From: Xylophilus ampelinus
GTDB taxonomy: Bacteria > Pseudomonadota > Gammaproteobacteria > Burkholderiales > Burkholderiaceae_C
DNA length: 64,000 bases
Assembly: GCF_003217575.1 (NCBI RefSeq)
Contig: NZ_QJTC01000012.1
Span: 1-64,000 of the forward strand
Direction of reading: 5' to 3'
Below, in pieces: positions 1 to 9,030 of this stretch. A program made the translations under genes and the position numbers. The notes beneath the pieces were generated by a model. That model was not told the DNA's origin. It saw only the letters and a list, made by a program, of their open reading frames with translations, and did not search any database. The stretch's first letter is position 1. Every line of letters begins with the position of its first letter.

Positions 1-192
1 TACAAGGCCGAGCTAATCCATCGCCGGGGACCGTGGAAAACCGAGGAAGCCGTGGAGTTCGCGACCCTCGAATGGGTGTCTTGGTTCAACCACCACCGCC
101 TGCTCGAACCCATCGGGTACATCCCGCCTGCAGAGGCTGAGGCAAACTACCACCGGCAACTCGCCAGTCAAGCCACAGCGCTGGTGGCATGA
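1..192 (+). CDS. IS3-family transposase OrfB, C-terminal part (5' end outside window)
   Basis: The first 63 codons read in frame from base 1 to a TGA at 190-192. The peptide has the typical end of IS3-group OrfB (DDE integrase-type) transposases: a segment WKTEEAVEFATLEWVSWFN, then the block NHHRLLEPIGYIPPAEAEANY and a short tail. The first Glu of the former segment lies in the usual neighbourhood of the last catalytic Glu, but the DDE core itself lies to the left of the window. It would act in IS transposition with an OrfA partner, also outside. An IS terminal inverted repeat follows 11 bp after the stop, so this is the right end of an insertion sequence. Whether the copy is intact cannot be judged here. 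Confidence 0.9.
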   Translation, partial: YKAELIHRRGPWKTEEAVEFATLEWVSWFNHHRLLEPIGYIPPAEAEANYHRQLASQATALVA

Positions 193-203
193 CTTGAACC
201 AAA

Positions 204-231
204 CAGCCTCCGCGAATCCCGGGGCGGTTCA
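204..231. mobile_element. Right terminal inverted repeat of the IS3-family element
   Basis: The stretch read on the minus strand begins TGAACCGCCCCGGGATTCGC, which matches the TGAACCGCCCCGGG-type ends I know from IS3-group elements of Burkholderiales. It lies just past the transposase stop. The IS therefore ends at about 231, only four bases from the stop codon of the neighbouring TRAP gene. The target duplication cannot be checked because the left end is outside the window. Confidence 0.7.
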
Positions 232-235
232 GTTC

Positions 236-1315
236 TTACAACGTGACGCCCTGCATGTAGCTGTCGAAGCGCGCCTCGGCAAAGCGCGACCACAGCAGCT
301 GGTCCTTCTGGAACGCGCGGTAGTCGGCGTACAGCGTCTTCCAGTCGGCGTTCTTCGCGTCCAGCTCGGCATACACCTCCATCGCGGCCTTGAAAGATGC
401 GTCGAGCACCGGCTTGGGGAAGGCCAGGACCTTGGTCTTGGCGCCGACCAGCTGCTTCAACGCCGTGGGGTTGCGGGCGTCGTACTTGGCCTGCATGTCG
501 ACGTGGGCGTGCGAAGCCGCGGCCTGCACGACGGCCTTGTACTCGGGCGTGAGGGCGTCGTAGGCCTTCTGGTTGACCTGCAGGTCGAGCTGCAGGGTGC
601 CTTCCCACCAGCCGGGGTAGTAGTAGTAGGGCGCGACCTTGTTGAAGCCGAGCTTCTGGTCGTCGTACGGTCCGATCCACTCGGCCGCGTCGATCGTGCC
701 CTTTTCCAGCGATTGGTAGATTTCGCCGCCGGGGATGTTCTGCGGCACGGCGCCCAGGCGCTCGATTACGCGGCCGGCGAAGCCGCCGATGCGGAACTTC
801 AGGCCCTTGAAGTCTTCGACCGTCTTGATCTCCTTGCGGAACCAGCCGCCCATCTGCGCGCCGGTGTTGCCGCAGGGGAAGTTGACCATGTTGTACTTGG
901 CATAGAACTCGCGCGTCAGCTTCAGGCCGTTGCCTTCGTACATCCAGGCGTTGAGCTGACGGGTGTTCATGCCGAACGGAATGGCGGCGCCGACGGCGAA
1001 GGCCTCGTTCTTGCCGAAGAAGTAGTAGCCGGCGGTGTGGCACGCCTCGATCGAGCCCTGCTGCACGCCGTCGATCACGCCGAGGGCGGGCATCAGCTCG
1101 CCGGCCGCGTGCACGCTGATCTGGAACTTGCCGCCGGTCATCTCGCCGACCTTCCTGGCGAAGGTCTCGGCGCCGCCGTAGATCGTGTCGAGCGGCTTGG
1201 GGAAGCTCGATGCCAGGCGCCAGCGCACGCCGGCCTGGGCATGCACCGACGGCGCGGTGCCGGCGGCGAGGACACCGGCGATCCCGGCATGCTTGATGAT
1301 GGAACGACGATCCAT
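236..1315 (-). CDS. TRAP transporter substrate-binding protein, DctP family (TakP-like)
   Basis: A 359-residue periplasmic solute receptor for a tripartite ATP-independent transporter. It starts MDRRSIIKHAG, with twin arginines, a hydrophobic stretch and an AxA-type cleavage site near residue 26 (VHA/QAG), so export by Tat or Sec is likely. The mature part has DctP-family blocks such as WRLASSFPK, CHTAGYYFFGK, GNTGAQMGGWFR and YYYYPGWWEG. These closely resemble, from memory, TakP of Rhodobacter, which binds pyruvate and other 2-oxoacids, so a 2-oxoacid or related carboxylate is the likely ligand (inference). No dctQ/dctM membrane genes are adjacent; downstream on this strand is the end of an IS3 element, which may have separated them. 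Length is normal for the family. Confidence 0.9.
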   Translation of the reverse strand: MDRRSIIKHAGIAGVLAAGTAPSVHAQAGVRWRLASSFPKPLDTIYGGAETFARKVGEMTGGKFQISVHAAGELMPALGVIDGVQQGSIEACHTAGYYFFGKNEAFAVGAAIPFGMNTRQLNAWMYEGNGLKLTREFYAKYNMVNFPCGNTGAQMGGWFRKEIKTVEDFKGLKFRIGGFAGRVIERLGAVPQNIPGGEIYQSLEKGTIDAAEWIGPYDDQKLGFNKVAPYYYYPGWWEGTLQLDLQVNQKAYDALTPEYKAVVQAAASHAHVDMQAKYDARNPTALKQLVGAKTKVLAFPKPVLDASFKAAMEVYAELDAKNADWKTLYADYRAFQKDQLLWSRFAEARFDSYMQGVTL

Positions 1316-1487
1316 GGCGTAACTCCGAATTTTTGAATACCGATTCCGGCGGTGGCGCAGCGACGCCGCGCACCCCGGGGTGGGCGGCCCATTCTAGGAA
1401 TCGTCTTTTGGGTGGCGCAGCGGGTTTTCCCGTGCGGCGGTGCCGGTATTGCAGCACACTGCAGGCTTGCGGCGCGGCCCGCGGCCC

Positions 1488-3386
1488 TCAGTCGCCGAAG
1501 CGCGCGGTGATCGAGGACGCGATGCCGGTCGCGTCCAGCCCCGCGAGCGCCAGCAGCCGCGCGGGGTCGCCGTGCTCGATGAAGCTGTCGGGCAGGCCCA
1601 ATTGAAGCACCGGGCGCACGACGGCGGCGGCGTTCAGCGCCTCGGTCACCGCGCTGCCGGCGCCGCCCATCAGGCTGCCCTCTTCCACCGTGACCAGCGC
1701 GCGGTGGGATTCGGCCATCCGCAGCAGCATCGCGGTGTCGAGCGGCTTGGCCCAGCGCATGTTGACCACGGTGGCGTCGAGCTTCTCGGCCGCCTCCAGC
1801 GCGGCGTAGAGCAGCGTGCCGAAGGCGAGAATCGCGATGCCGCTCCCGCCCTGGCGGCGCACTTCGGCCTCGGCATACGGCAGAGCCTCCAGCGAGGCCA
1901 GGGGCACCGTACCGACCCCCGCACCGCGCGGGTAGCGCACCGCGACCGGGTGGTCCTGGGCGAAGGCGGTCGAGAGCAGTTGGCGGCACTCGCGCTCGTC
2001 GGCCGGGCACGCGACCGCCATGTTGGGGACGCAGCGCAGGAAGGCGATGTCGTAGGCGCCGGCATGGGTGGCGCCGTCGGCCCCGACCAGGCCCGCCCGG
2101 TCGAGCGCGAAGACGACCGGCAGGTTCTGCAGCGCCACGTCGTGCACCAGCTGGTCGTAGCCGCGCTGCAGGAAGGTCGAGTAGATCGCCACGACCGGCT
2201 TCAGGCCTTCGCAGGCCAGGCCCGCAGCGAAAGTCACCGCATGCTGCTCGGCGATGCCGACGTCGTAGTAGCGCGCAGGAAAGCGCCGCTCGAACTCGAC
2301 CATGCCCGAACCTTCGCGCATCGCCGGGGTGATGCCGACCAGGCGCTCGTCGGCCGCGGCCATGTCGCAGAGCCATTGGCCGAACACCTGGGTGAAGCTG
2401 GTCTTGGGCGCGGTGGCCGGCTTGACCAGCCCCACCGACGGATCGAACTTGCCCGGCCCGTGGTAGGCCACCGGATCGGCCTCGGCCAGCTTGTAGCCCT
2501 GGCCCTTCTTGGTGACCACGTGCAGGAACTGCGGGCCTTCGAGAAGCTTGATGTTCTCGAGCGTGGGGATCAGCGAATCGAGGTCGTGCCCGTCGATCGG
2601 GCCGACGTAGTTGAAGCCGAACTGCTCGAACAGCGTTGCCGGCACCACCATGCCCTTGGCATGCTGCTCGAAGCGCCTGGCCAGCTCGAACAGCGGCGGT
2701 GCCGCCTTCAGCACGCTCTTGCCCACGTTCTTGGCGGCCGCGTAGAAGCGGCCGCTCATCAACTGCGCCAGGTAACGGTTGAGGGCGCCGACCGGCGGGC
2801 TGATCGACATGTCGTTGTCGTTGAGCACCACCAGCAGCTTGCCGTCGAGCACGCCGGCGTTGTTGAGCGCCTCGAAGGCCATGCCGGCGCTCATGGCACC
2901 GTCGCCGATGATCGCGACCGCGTGGCGGTCTTCGCCCTTCTGCCTGGCGGCCATCGCCATGCCGAGTGCGGCCGAGATGCTGGTCGACGAATGCGCGGTG
3001 CCGAAGGTATCGTAGTCGCTCTCAGCGCGCTGCGGAAAGCCCGAGAGGCCGCCGTGCTGGCGCAACGTGAACATGCGGTCGCGCCGGCCGGTCAGGATCT
3101 TGTGCGGATAGGTCTGGTGGCCCACGTCCCAGACCAGCCGGTCGCGCGGGGTGTCGAACACCGCGTGCAGCGCGATCGTCAGCTCGACCGTGCCCAGATT
3201 GGAGCTGAGGTGGCCGCCGGTCTTCGAGACGCTGTCGATGACGTACGACCGCAGCTCGCCCGCCAGCTGCTTCAGCTCGTCGCGCGACAGGGCGCGCAGC
3301 GCCGCCGGATCGTCGATGCGGTTCAGCAGCGCCGGGCCCGCGGCGGCGTGGTGTGGCGTGTGGGCATTGGAATCGGCGTGGGACAT
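1488..3386 (-). CDS. dxs: 1-deoxy-D-xylulose-5-phosphate synthase
   Basis: A 632-residue thiamine diphosphate enzyme that condenses pyruvate and glyceraldehyde 3-phosphate, the first step of the MEP isoprenoid pathway. Visible marks are the N-terminal transketolase-like block ([16 protein letters not shown]), the TPP motif GDGAMSAG...NDNDMSI, and the middle-domain [17 protein letters not shown] region followed by [13 protein letters not shown]. The length is typical (about 620-640). It lies downstream of xseB and ispA on the same strand, the common order in Burkholderiales, so the three probably form one transcription unit, with a 90-bp gap holding a small dispersed repeat between ispA and dxs. 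Confidence 0.97.
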   Translation of the reverse strand: MSHADSNAHTPHHAAAGPALLNRIDDPAALRALSRDELKQLAGELRSYVIDSVSKTGGHLSSNLGTVELTIALHAVFDTPRDRLVWDVGHQTYPHKILTGRRDRMFTLRQHGGLSGFPQRAESDYDTFGTAHSSTSISAALGMAMAARQKGEDRHAVAIIGDGAMSAGMAFEALNNAGVLDGKLLVVLNDNDMSISPPVGALNRYLAQLMSGRFYAAAKNVGKSVLKAAPPLFELARRFEQHAKGMVVPATLFEQFGFNYVGPIDGHDLDSLIPTLENIKLLEGPQFLHVVTKKGQGYKLAEADPVAYHGPGKFDPSVGLVKPATAPKTSFTQVFGQWLCDMAAADERLVGITPAMREGSGMVEFERRFPARYYDVGIAEQHAVTFAAGLACEGLKPVVAIYSTFLQRGYDQLVHDVALQNLPVVFALDRAGLVGADGATHAGAYDIAFLRCVPNMAVACPADERECRQLLSTAFAQDHPVAVRYPRGAGVGTVPLASLEALPYAEAEVRRQGGSGIAILAFGTLLYAALEAAEKLDATVVNMRWAKPLDTAMLLRMAESHRALVTVEEGSLMGGAGSAVTEALNAAAVVRPVLQLGLPDSFIEHGDPARLLALAGLDATGIASSITARFGD

Positions 3387-3396
3387 ACGGATCTTC

Positions 3397-3450
3397 TTGC
3401 TATATCTTTGATAGCTGGTAGCCGGCGTACCGCGCCGACTGGAGCATGGT
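3397..3450 (+). repeat. Dispersed double-hairpin repeat, copy A
   Basis: Between the ispA stop and the dxs start. It begins TTGCTAT, has ATAGCT 14 bases on, then GCCGGCG...CGCCGAC, an inverted pair, and ends with CTGGAGCATGG. The same arrangement occurs at five other places in the window. No coding potential is seen. Confidence 0.7.
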
Positions 3451-3476
3451 CTGGCACCGCATCGGCATGGCCCGGC

Positions 3477-4463
3477 CTAGGACGAGCGCTCGATCACCAT
3501 GCGGGCCAGGGCCTGCAGGGCGGCGGTGTCGGCGAGATCGGAATCGGCCAGCGCCCGCAGCGCCTCGCCGAGCAGCTCGGCCGCATAGGCGCGGGAGCGG
3601 TCGAGGCCCAGCAGCGAGACATAGGTGGGCTTGTCCTGCGCGGCGTCCTTGCCGGCGGTCTTGCCGAGGGTGGCCGAATCGGCCACCACGTCGAGGATGT
3701 CGTCGACCACCTGGAAGGCCAGCCCGACCGCGGCGCCGTAGCGCTGCAGCGCGGCCAGCGACCGTGCCGGCGCGGCGCCGCAGGTGGCCCCCATCAGCAC
3801 GCTCGCCTCCAGCAGCGCGCCGGTCTTCAGGCGGTGCATGTGGCGCAGTTCGGGCTCGGTCAGGGGCAGGCCGACGCTGGCGAGATCGATCGCCTGGCCG
3901 CCGGCCATGCCGGTATGGCCGGCCGCCACCGCCAGCCGGCGGCAGAGCGCGGCCTGCACCGCGGGCGGCACAGGCACCGTGTCGGGCACCAGCAGCTCGA
4001 AGGCCAGGGCCTGCAGCGCGTCGCCCGCCAGCAGCGCGCCGGCCTCGCCGTAGCGCACATGGACCGTCGGCTTGCCGCGGCGTAGCACGTCGTCGTCCAT
4101 GCAGGGCATGTCGTCGTGTACCAGCGAATAGGCGTGGATCAGCTCGACCGAGCAGGCGGCGCGCAGCGCGGCCTCGTCCAGCGCGTCGGCGAGCGCCGCG
4201 GCGTCCAGGCCGTGGCCCTGCATCCGCGCATCGAAGGGCGCGACCGCCGCCCTGGCACCCAGCACCAGCAGCGGACGCAGCCGCTTGCCGCCGTCCAGCA
4301 CCGCATAGCGCATCGCCGCGCCCAGCAAGGCCGGCGCGTCCTGCGCGACCCAGTCGCAGAGAGCCTGCTCGACACGTGCGAGGTGGCGGGAACTCCATTC
4401 CTTAAAGCCGAAGGCCGGTGCGGGTGCTGTCGCTTCGGCGGCGGCAGATACGGAAAACGTCAT
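3477..4463 (-). CDS. ispA: Farnesyl diphosphate synthase (polyprenyl synthetase family)
   Basis: A 328-residue trans-prenyltransferase that adds isopentenyl diphosphate to allylic diphosphates, giving C15 farnesyl diphosphate. The first Asp-rich motif is DDMPCMDDD at residues 117-125 and the second is in VVDDILD near residue 250; GGKRLRP at about 58-64 is the IPP-binding block. The start overlaps the end of xseB by four bases (ATGA), indicating translational coupling. About 30 residues longer than E. coli IspA, through an Ala-rich N-terminus. Substrate chain length is inferred from gene context rather than proven. Confidence 0.93.
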   Translation of the reverse strand: MTFSVSAAAEATAPAPAFGFKEWSSRHLARVEQALCDWVAQDAPALLGAAMRYAVLDGGKRLRPLLVLGARAAVAPFDARMQGHGLDAAALADALDEAALRAACSVELIHAYSLVHDDMPCMDDDVLRRGKPTVHVRYGEAGALLAGDALQALAFELLVPDTVPVPPAVQAALCRRLAVAAGHTGMAGGQAIDLASVGLPLTEPELRHMHRLKTGALLEASVLMGATCGAAPARSLAALQRYGAAVGLAFQVVDDILDVVADSATLGKTAGKDAAQDKPTYVSLLGLDRSRAYAAELLGEALRALADSDLADTAALQALARMVIERSS

Positions 4464-4702
4464 GTCGGCGTCCAGGGCTTGATGCCGCTGTCGTCCAGCA
4501 CCTTGATCTGCGCCTCGACCGCCTGCAGCCTGGCGCGGCAGAACGTCAGCAGCGCGGCGCCTCGCTGGTAGCCGACCAGCAACTGGTCGAGCGGCAACTG
4601 GCCGGCGTCGAGCCGGGCGACGAGCTGCTCCAGCTCCTGCACCGCTTCCTCGTAGGTGGCGGGCAGTGCGGCGGCGGTGGGGGTGGCGGGTGCCTTGGGC
4701 AT
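4460..4702 (-). CDS. xseB: Exodeoxyribonuclease VII small subunit
   Basis: An 80-residue protein with the XseB helical-hairpin pattern: [22 protein letters not shown], then [28 protein letters not shown]. It pairs with XseA (not in the window) in the nuclease that degrades single-stranded DNA to oligonucleotides. First gene of the xseB-ispA-dxs run, with the classic xseB/ispA overlap of four bases. Length is as expected for the family. Confidence 0.93.
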   Translation of the reverse strand: MPKAPATPTAAALPATYEEAVQELEQLVARLDAGQLPLDQLLVGYQRGAALLTFCRARLQAVEAQIKVLDDSGIKPWTPT

Positions 4703-4950
4703 CGTGGGTAAATGCGGCGCAAAACCGTCTGGGTTAAACGGTCGATTCTAGGGGGGCATGCCAACCAAGAACGTGTGAAGCCCTGCGGGTGCCACCGACG
4801 GCATCCGCCAAGTCCCTACGGCATGCCCACACACCGGCCCGCGATCGGGGGCCGGCGGGTACAATCGGGCTTCCCCGGCCGGCTTCATGCCGGCTTCGCT
4901 TTTTCTACTGTGCTCCGCGCACTCCTGTTTCTCCCTGTGGGGAGTCTTAA
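4703..4950. other. Intergenic region upstream of xseB
   Basis: No convincing gene. It holds the presumed promoter of xseB-ispA-dxs. A short inverted pair GCCGGC (4878-4883 and 4889-4894) followed by a T-rich stretch looks like a weak terminator on the plus strand, but no plus-strand gene ends here. A palindromic element follows at 4951. Confidence 0.4.
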
Positions 4951-5135
4951 GAGCGTGTCATGCACTTCGACGTACCCGCGAAAGCCGGAGAGAGGCCCGG
5001 CGGCGAGGCGCAGGACGCGCCGTGGCATGGATACCGCAGGCGGACTGCAACGCGGCGGCCGGGCCTCTGCCCGGCTTTCCCGCAGGCAGGCGCTCGCGGG
5101 ACCCACACGGGCACGTCCAAGTGCATAACACGCTC
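4951..5135. repeat. Palindromic GAGCGTG-ended element, long copy
   Basis: The ends are inverted copies: GAGCGTGTCATGCACTT at the left and AAGTGCATAACACGCTC at the right, with one mismatch. The core also folds: GAAAGCCGG...GAGGCCCGG near the left pairs with CCGGGCCTC...CCGGCTTTC near the right. The left 65 bp are nearly the same as those of the element at 18262. No protein is encoded. It looks like a non-autonomous, MITE-like element and lies 15 bp upstream of the Rieske gene. Confidence 0.7.
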
Positions 5136-5150
5136 TAGGTCAGGTCACCC

Positions 5151-6305
5151 ATGTCTGATTTAAGTCTTCGACTGCAGCAGGCCACGAGCCAACTACCGGT
5201 TTCCAGCTATTTCGACGAGGCGCTCTTCCGACGCGAACGTACCCGGCTCTTCGAGAACGGGCCTCGCTATGTGGGGCATGCCCTGGCCGTGCCCGAGAAG
5301 GGCGACTACTGCGCACTGCCCCAGGAGGGCGAGGGCCGTGCCCTGGTGCGCGGTGCCGACGGCGTGGTGCAGCTGGTGTCGAACGTCTGCCGCCACCGCC
5401 AGGCGGTGATGCTGAAGGGCCGCGGTTCGCTCGACGGCCATGCGCCGGGGCATGCCGGCGGCAACATCGTCTGCCCGTTGCATCGCTGGACCTACGACAG
5501 CCGCGGCCAGCTGCTGGGCGCGCCGCATTTCGCCGAAGACCCCTGCCTGAACCTGCGCAACTATCCTCTGCAAGAGTGGAACGGTCTGCTCTTCGAGGCC
5601 GGACACCGCGACGTGGCCGCCGACCTGGCCGCGATGGGCCCGCGCGCCGACCTCGACTTTTCCGGCCACGTGCTCGACCGGATAGAGATGCACGAGTGCC
5701 ACTACAACTGGAAGACCTTCATCGAGGTCTACTTGGAGGACTACCACGTCGGTCCGTTCCACCCCGGCCTGGGCCAGTTCGTCACCTGCGACGATCTGCG
5801 CTGGGAGTTCGGGCAGGACTATTCGGTGCAGACGGTGGGTGTGGCCAACCGCCTGGGCAAGGCCGGCAGCCCGGCCTACCAGCGCTGGCAGGACCAGCTG
5901 CTGCGCTACCGCGACGGCCGCCCGCCCAAGTACGGCGCGATCTGGCTCACCTACTATCCGCACATCATGGTCGAGTGGTACCCGCACGTGCTCACCGTCT
6001 CGACGCTGCACCCGATCAGCCCGACCAGGACGATGAACATGGTCGAGTTCTACTACCCCGAGGAGATCGCCGCCTTCGAGCGCGAATTCGTCGAGGCCCA
6101 GCAGGCCGCCTACATGGAAACCTGCGTGGAGGACGACGAGATCGCCGAGCGGATGGACGCCGGCCGGCGCGCCCTGCTCCAGCGCGGCGACGACGAGCGC
6201 GGCCCCTACCAGAGCCCGATGGAAGACGGCATGCAGCATTTCCACGAGTGGTATCGCGGCGCGATGGGCGATGACCCGACGGCGCGCCTATTGCTATCGA
6301 ATTGA
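5151..6305 (+). CDS. Rieske [2Fe-2S] aromatic ring-hydroxylating oxygenase, alpha subunit type
   Basis: A 384-residue oxygenase. The Rieske cluster ligands are visible as C80-R-H82 and C108-P-L-H111. The mononuclear iron site follows as H199 and H204 in EDYHVGPFHPGL, with the expected acidic third ligand further on, in the family position. This layout is that of ring-hydroxylating oxygenases, which use electrons from a reductase to insert O2 into an aromatic or related substrate. No reductase or small subunit gene is adjacent, so the substrate cannot be named. The last codons and the TGA stop are formed by a dispersed repeat (copy B), so the extreme C-terminus is repeat-derived. Confidence 0.88.
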   Translation: MSDLSLRLQQATSQLPVSSYFDEALFRRERTRLFENGPRYVGHALAVPEKGDYCALPQEGEGRALVRGADGVVQLVSNVCRHRQAVMLKGRGSLDGHAPGHAGGNIVCPLHRWTYDSRGQLLGAPHFAEDPCLNLRNYPLQEWNGLLFEAGHRDVAADLAAMGPRADLDFSGHVLDRIEMHECHYNWKTFIEVYLEDYHVGPFHPGLGQFVTCDDLRWEFGQDYSVQTVGVANRLGKAGSPAYQRWQDQLLRYRDGRPPKYGAIWLTYYPHIMVEWYPHVLTVSTLHPISPTRTMNMVEFYYPEEIAAFEREFVEAQQAAYMETCVEDDEIAERMDAGRRALLQRGDDERGPYQSPMEDGMQHFHEWYRGAMGDDPTARLLLSN

Positions 6306-6345
6306 TAGCTACGCATCATCGATTTACGCCGGCTGCAGCCCTTTT
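6291..6345 (+). repeat. Dispersed double-hairpin repeat, copy B (overlaps 3' end of Rieske gene)
   Basis: TTGCTATCGAATTGATAGCT is followed, after a spacer, by GCCGGCTGCAGCCCTTTT. The first 15 bases are the last five codons of the Rieske gene including its stop. The end of the repeat abuts the possible first ATG (6347) of the EamA gene. Confidence 0.75.
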
Positions 6346-6370
6346 CATGCTTAAAAACGGTACCGGCGGC

Positions 6371-7284
6371 ATGAAAGCCGGCTGGATGCTGCTGGCGGCC
6401 TTTTTCTTCGCGACGATGGGCGTCTGCGTGAAGATGGCGTCGGCCAGCTTCAACCCGCCCGAGCTGGTCTTCTACCGCGGCCTGATCGGCATGGCGGTGA
6501 TGGGGTCCTGGCGCGGGCGCGCCGGATACCGCTGGCCACCCGCTACCCCGGCATGCACGCCTGGCGCAGCCTGGTCGGCGTGTTCTCGCTCACCGGCTGG
6601 TTCTACGCCATCGCCCACCTGCCACTGGCGACCGCCGTCACCCTCAACTACATGAGCAGCGTCTGGATCGCCGCGTTCCTGGTGGGCGGCACGCTGATGG
6701 CCTGGCGGCCGCGCGTCGGCAACGACCGCCCGCCGCTGCAGGGTGCGCTGGTGCTCACCGTGCTGACCGGATTCGCTGGCGTGGTGATGATGCTGCGGCC
6801 GACGATCGATCCGCAGCAGATGCTGGCCGGCGTGGTGGGCTTGTTCTCGGGCGTGACCGCCGCCTTCGCGTACATGCAGGTGATGGCGCTCGCGCGGGCC
6901 GGCGAGCCCGAGGCGCGCACCGTCTTCTACTTCGCGGTGGGATCGGCCGTGGCGGGCCTGGCGGGCATGGCACTGGTCGGCGTCTCGCCCTGGTCGTGGC
7001 AGGCGGCGCTGTGGCTGCCGCCGCTGGGCCTGCTGGCCTCGGGCGGCCAATACTGCATGACCCGCGCCTACGCCACCGCCGGCAACCACCGCGGCATGCT
7101 GGTCGTGGCCAACCTGCAGTACACCGGCATCGTCTTCGCCGCCGGCTACGGCGTGCTGCTGTTCGGCGACACGATCGCGCCGATCGCCTGGGCCGGCATG
7201 GCGACGATCATCGCCAGCGGCGTTGCGGCCACCGTGCTGCGCGGCCGCACGCCCGCGGCGGGTGACACGGTGCGGCGGCGCTAA
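6371..7284 (+). pseudogene. EamA/DMT-family transporter, broken by a one-base frameshift
   Basis: The reading frame from ATG 6371 (or 6347) encodes the first DMT helix (GWMLLAAFFFATMGVCVKMAS) and the block PPELVFYRGLIGMAVMG. The family sequence then continues one frame over, from about 6505: VLARARRIPLATRYPGMHAWRSLVG and on to the end at 7284, with the usual ten-helix pattern. Loss of one G in the GGGG run at 6502-6505 explains the break. EamA proteins are inner-membrane drug/metabolite exporters of varied substrates. A sequencing error in the G run is a real alternative; if so, the gene is intact and about 304 residues long. Confidence 0.75.
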
Positions 7285-7381
7285 CGCCACCGCGGCGGTC
7301 CGCCCCGGCCGGGGCTACCATTTGGGGCAGCGGTGCGCCACCCCGACGCATCTCCCGCACCGAACGCCCAGGAGCCCCGCC

Positions 7382-8302
7382 ATGCCCCAACCGCACGCCC
7401 CCTTCACCACCCTGATCTCCGCGGAGGAATTGCAGGCCCTGCTCGCCGCCAAGGCGCGGGTGATGGTCTTCGACTGCAGCTTCGATTTGACGCGGCCCGA
7501 GGCCGGCGCGCAGGCCTTCGCCGAGCGCCACATCCCCGGCGCTCTGCATGCCGACCTGGACCGCGCGCTGAGCGCCAAGCACGGCCTGCCCGGTGCCCAC
7601 GGCACGGTGGTGGTCGCCCGCGAGGCCGACCGCCCCGCCAGCGGCGGTCGCCACCCGCTGCCGAGCCGCGAGAACTTCGCCATCTGGCTCTCGTCGGTCG
7701 GCTTCGCCAACGACATGCAGGCCGTCGTCTACGACCGCAACAACGCCAACTACTGCGGCCGCCTCTGGTGGATGCTGAAGTGGGCGGGGCACGACGCGGT
7801 GGCGGTGCTCGACGGCGGCCTGCAGGCCTGGGAGGCCGCGGGCGGCGCGGTGGCGACGGGGCAGGAGCCGTCGCATTTCCAGACCAGCTTCGATCTGCGC
7901 GCGCCGCTGCGCACCCTGGTGACGGTGCAGGACGTGGCGGCGCACCTGGGCGAGCCGGGTCGCACCCTGGTCGACGCCCGCGCCCCGGCCCGCTTCCGCG
8001 GCGAGGTGGAGCCGCTCGATCCGGTGGCCGGCCATATTCCCGGCGCGCTGAACCGGCCCTTCACCGAGAACCTGGGCCCGGACGGCCGCTTCAAGCCGGC
8101 CGAGGTGCTACGCCGCGAGTTCGATGCACTGCTGGCCGGCCGCTCGACCCAGGGCATGGCCGCCTACTGCGGCAGCGGCGTCAGCGCCACGCCGAACGTG
8201 CTGGCGGCGGAGCTGGCGGGGCTCGGCCCGATCGGCCTGTACGCCGGCAGCTGGAGCGAGTGGTGCAGCGATCCGTCGCGCCCGGTCGCGACCGGTGAAT
8301 AA
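7382..8302 (+). CDS. Two-domain sulfurtransferase (rhodanese / 3-mercaptopyruvate type)
   Basis: A 306-residue tandem rhodanese. The N-terminal domain (about 1-160) is the non-catalytic copy and the C-terminal domain (about 170-306) carries the active-site loop CGSGVSA with C263. A CGSG loop is typical of 3-mercaptopyruvate sulfurtransferases (SseA), whereas thiosulfate-specific enzymes usually have CRxG, so mercaptopyruvate is the more likely donor (inference). The ATG at 7382 was chosen over an upstream in-frame start because family homology begins there and GGAG lies about 10 bases before it. It may transfer sulfur to cyanide or thiols in the cytoplasm. Confidence 0.88.
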   Translation: MPQPHAPFTTLISAEELQALLAAKARVMVFDCSFDLTRPEAGAQAFAERHIPGALHADLDRALSAKHGLPGAHGTVVVAREADRPASGGRHPLPSRENFAIWLSSVGFANDMQAVVYDRNNANYCGRLWWMLKWAGHDAVAVLDGGLQAWEAAGGAVATGQEPSHFQTSFDLRAPLRTLVTVQDVAAHLGEPGRTLVDARAPARFRGEVEPLDPVAGHIPGALNRPFTENLGPDGRFKPAEVLRREFDALLAGRSTQGMAAYCGSGVSATPNVLAAELAGLGPIGLYAGSWSEWCSDPSRPVATGE

Positions 8303-8700
8303 AAGGCCCGGCAGTGACGTCGTGGCGCGGCCTCGGTACCGCGCACGGCCTGAAAATTTTTTTCCGGCGACCTGCCAGCCGCTCCCAAAAAGGTAGCGTG
8401 CCATCCTTTTTTCGGCAGCACGGGTCGCGGGTTTTGTCCGACACCGGTTTCCCGCGACCCGCCGGAGGACACGGGCGGCGCGGAAGGCATCCCTCGCGGT
8501 GGGTGCGGTTTGCGCGGGACCGCCCGTCGCAACGCCTGATGTAAGGCAAATTCCTACAGAACCGGAGGGAAACCAGACAAAACGCACGGTGAGACGCTGA
8601 CTTAATTTCTGTTTGGGACGTCTTCACAATCCATTTCACCGAATCGCCTCACATGCAATGTTGCATACGGTCGGAATCGGACCTGAAAAGGACTGACCCC
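8303..8700. promoter_or_regulatory. Upstream region of flhD with a long inverted repeat
   Basis: A 398-bp region without a gene, containing the promoter and leader of the flagellar master operon. CGGGTCGCGGG at 8421-8431 is exactly complementary to CCCGCGACCCG at 8451-8461, with a 19-base loop; this could be a leader stem-loop or operator. AAAAGGACT just before the ATG at 8701 is a good ribosome binding site. No clear -35/-10 pair can be assigned. Confidence 0.45.
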
Positions 8701-9030
8701 ATGAACACCGAACAAATGCTTGCCGAGATCCGTGAAGCCAACCTGACGTATCTGATGCTGGCCAAGAACCTGATCCGCCAGGACAAGGCCGAAGCCGTCT
8801 TCCGTCTGGGCATCAACGAAGAATCCGCCGAGCTGCTGGCTTCGCTGTCCTCGGCCCAGGTCCTGAAGCTGGCGACCGGCAATACCCTGCTGTGCCGCTT
8901 CCGGGTCGACGACGACATGGTCTGGAACCTGCTCACCAACCAGAGCACGCCCGCCAAGATCGGCAACGAAGCGACCAACCGCCTGCACGGCAACATCCTG
9001 ATGGCGGGGCGCCTCTCCGAGGTCATTTAG
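8701..9030 (+). CDS. flhD: Flagellar transcriptional regulator FlhD
   Basis: A 109-residue subunit of the FlhD4C2 master activator of class II flagellar genes. It reads MNTEQMLAEIREANLTYLMLAKNLIRQDKAEA, the helical dimer region, then FRLGINEESAELLASLS and the family tail. The start at 8701 is preceded by AAAAGGACT and matches the family start; an earlier in-frame ATG at 8653 adds 16 unrelated residues. The TAG stop sits at the very edge of a palindromic element that separates flhD from flhC by 254 bp, more than the usual short gap. Confidence 0.95.
   Translation: MNTEQMLAEIREANLTYLMLAKNLIRQDKAEAVFRLGINEESAELLASLSSAQVLKLATGNTLLCRFRVDDDMVWNLLTNQSTPAKIGNEATNRLHGNILMAGRLSEVI

Noticed and set aside
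1440..4085. An 881-codon plus-strand open frame opposite dxs and ispA
   Set aside because: The encoded sequence is His/Arg/Gly/Ala-rich with no domain, and both strands cannot be coding given the clear dxs and ispA motifs on the other.
4951..5135. Rho-independent terminator upstream of the Rieske gene
   Set aside because: The palindrome is far longer than a terminator stem, has no T-run, and recurs elsewhere as an element.
6302..6346. Upstream start of the EamA gene at 6302
   Set aside because: The added residues come from the dispersed repeat and are not like a DMT N-terminus.
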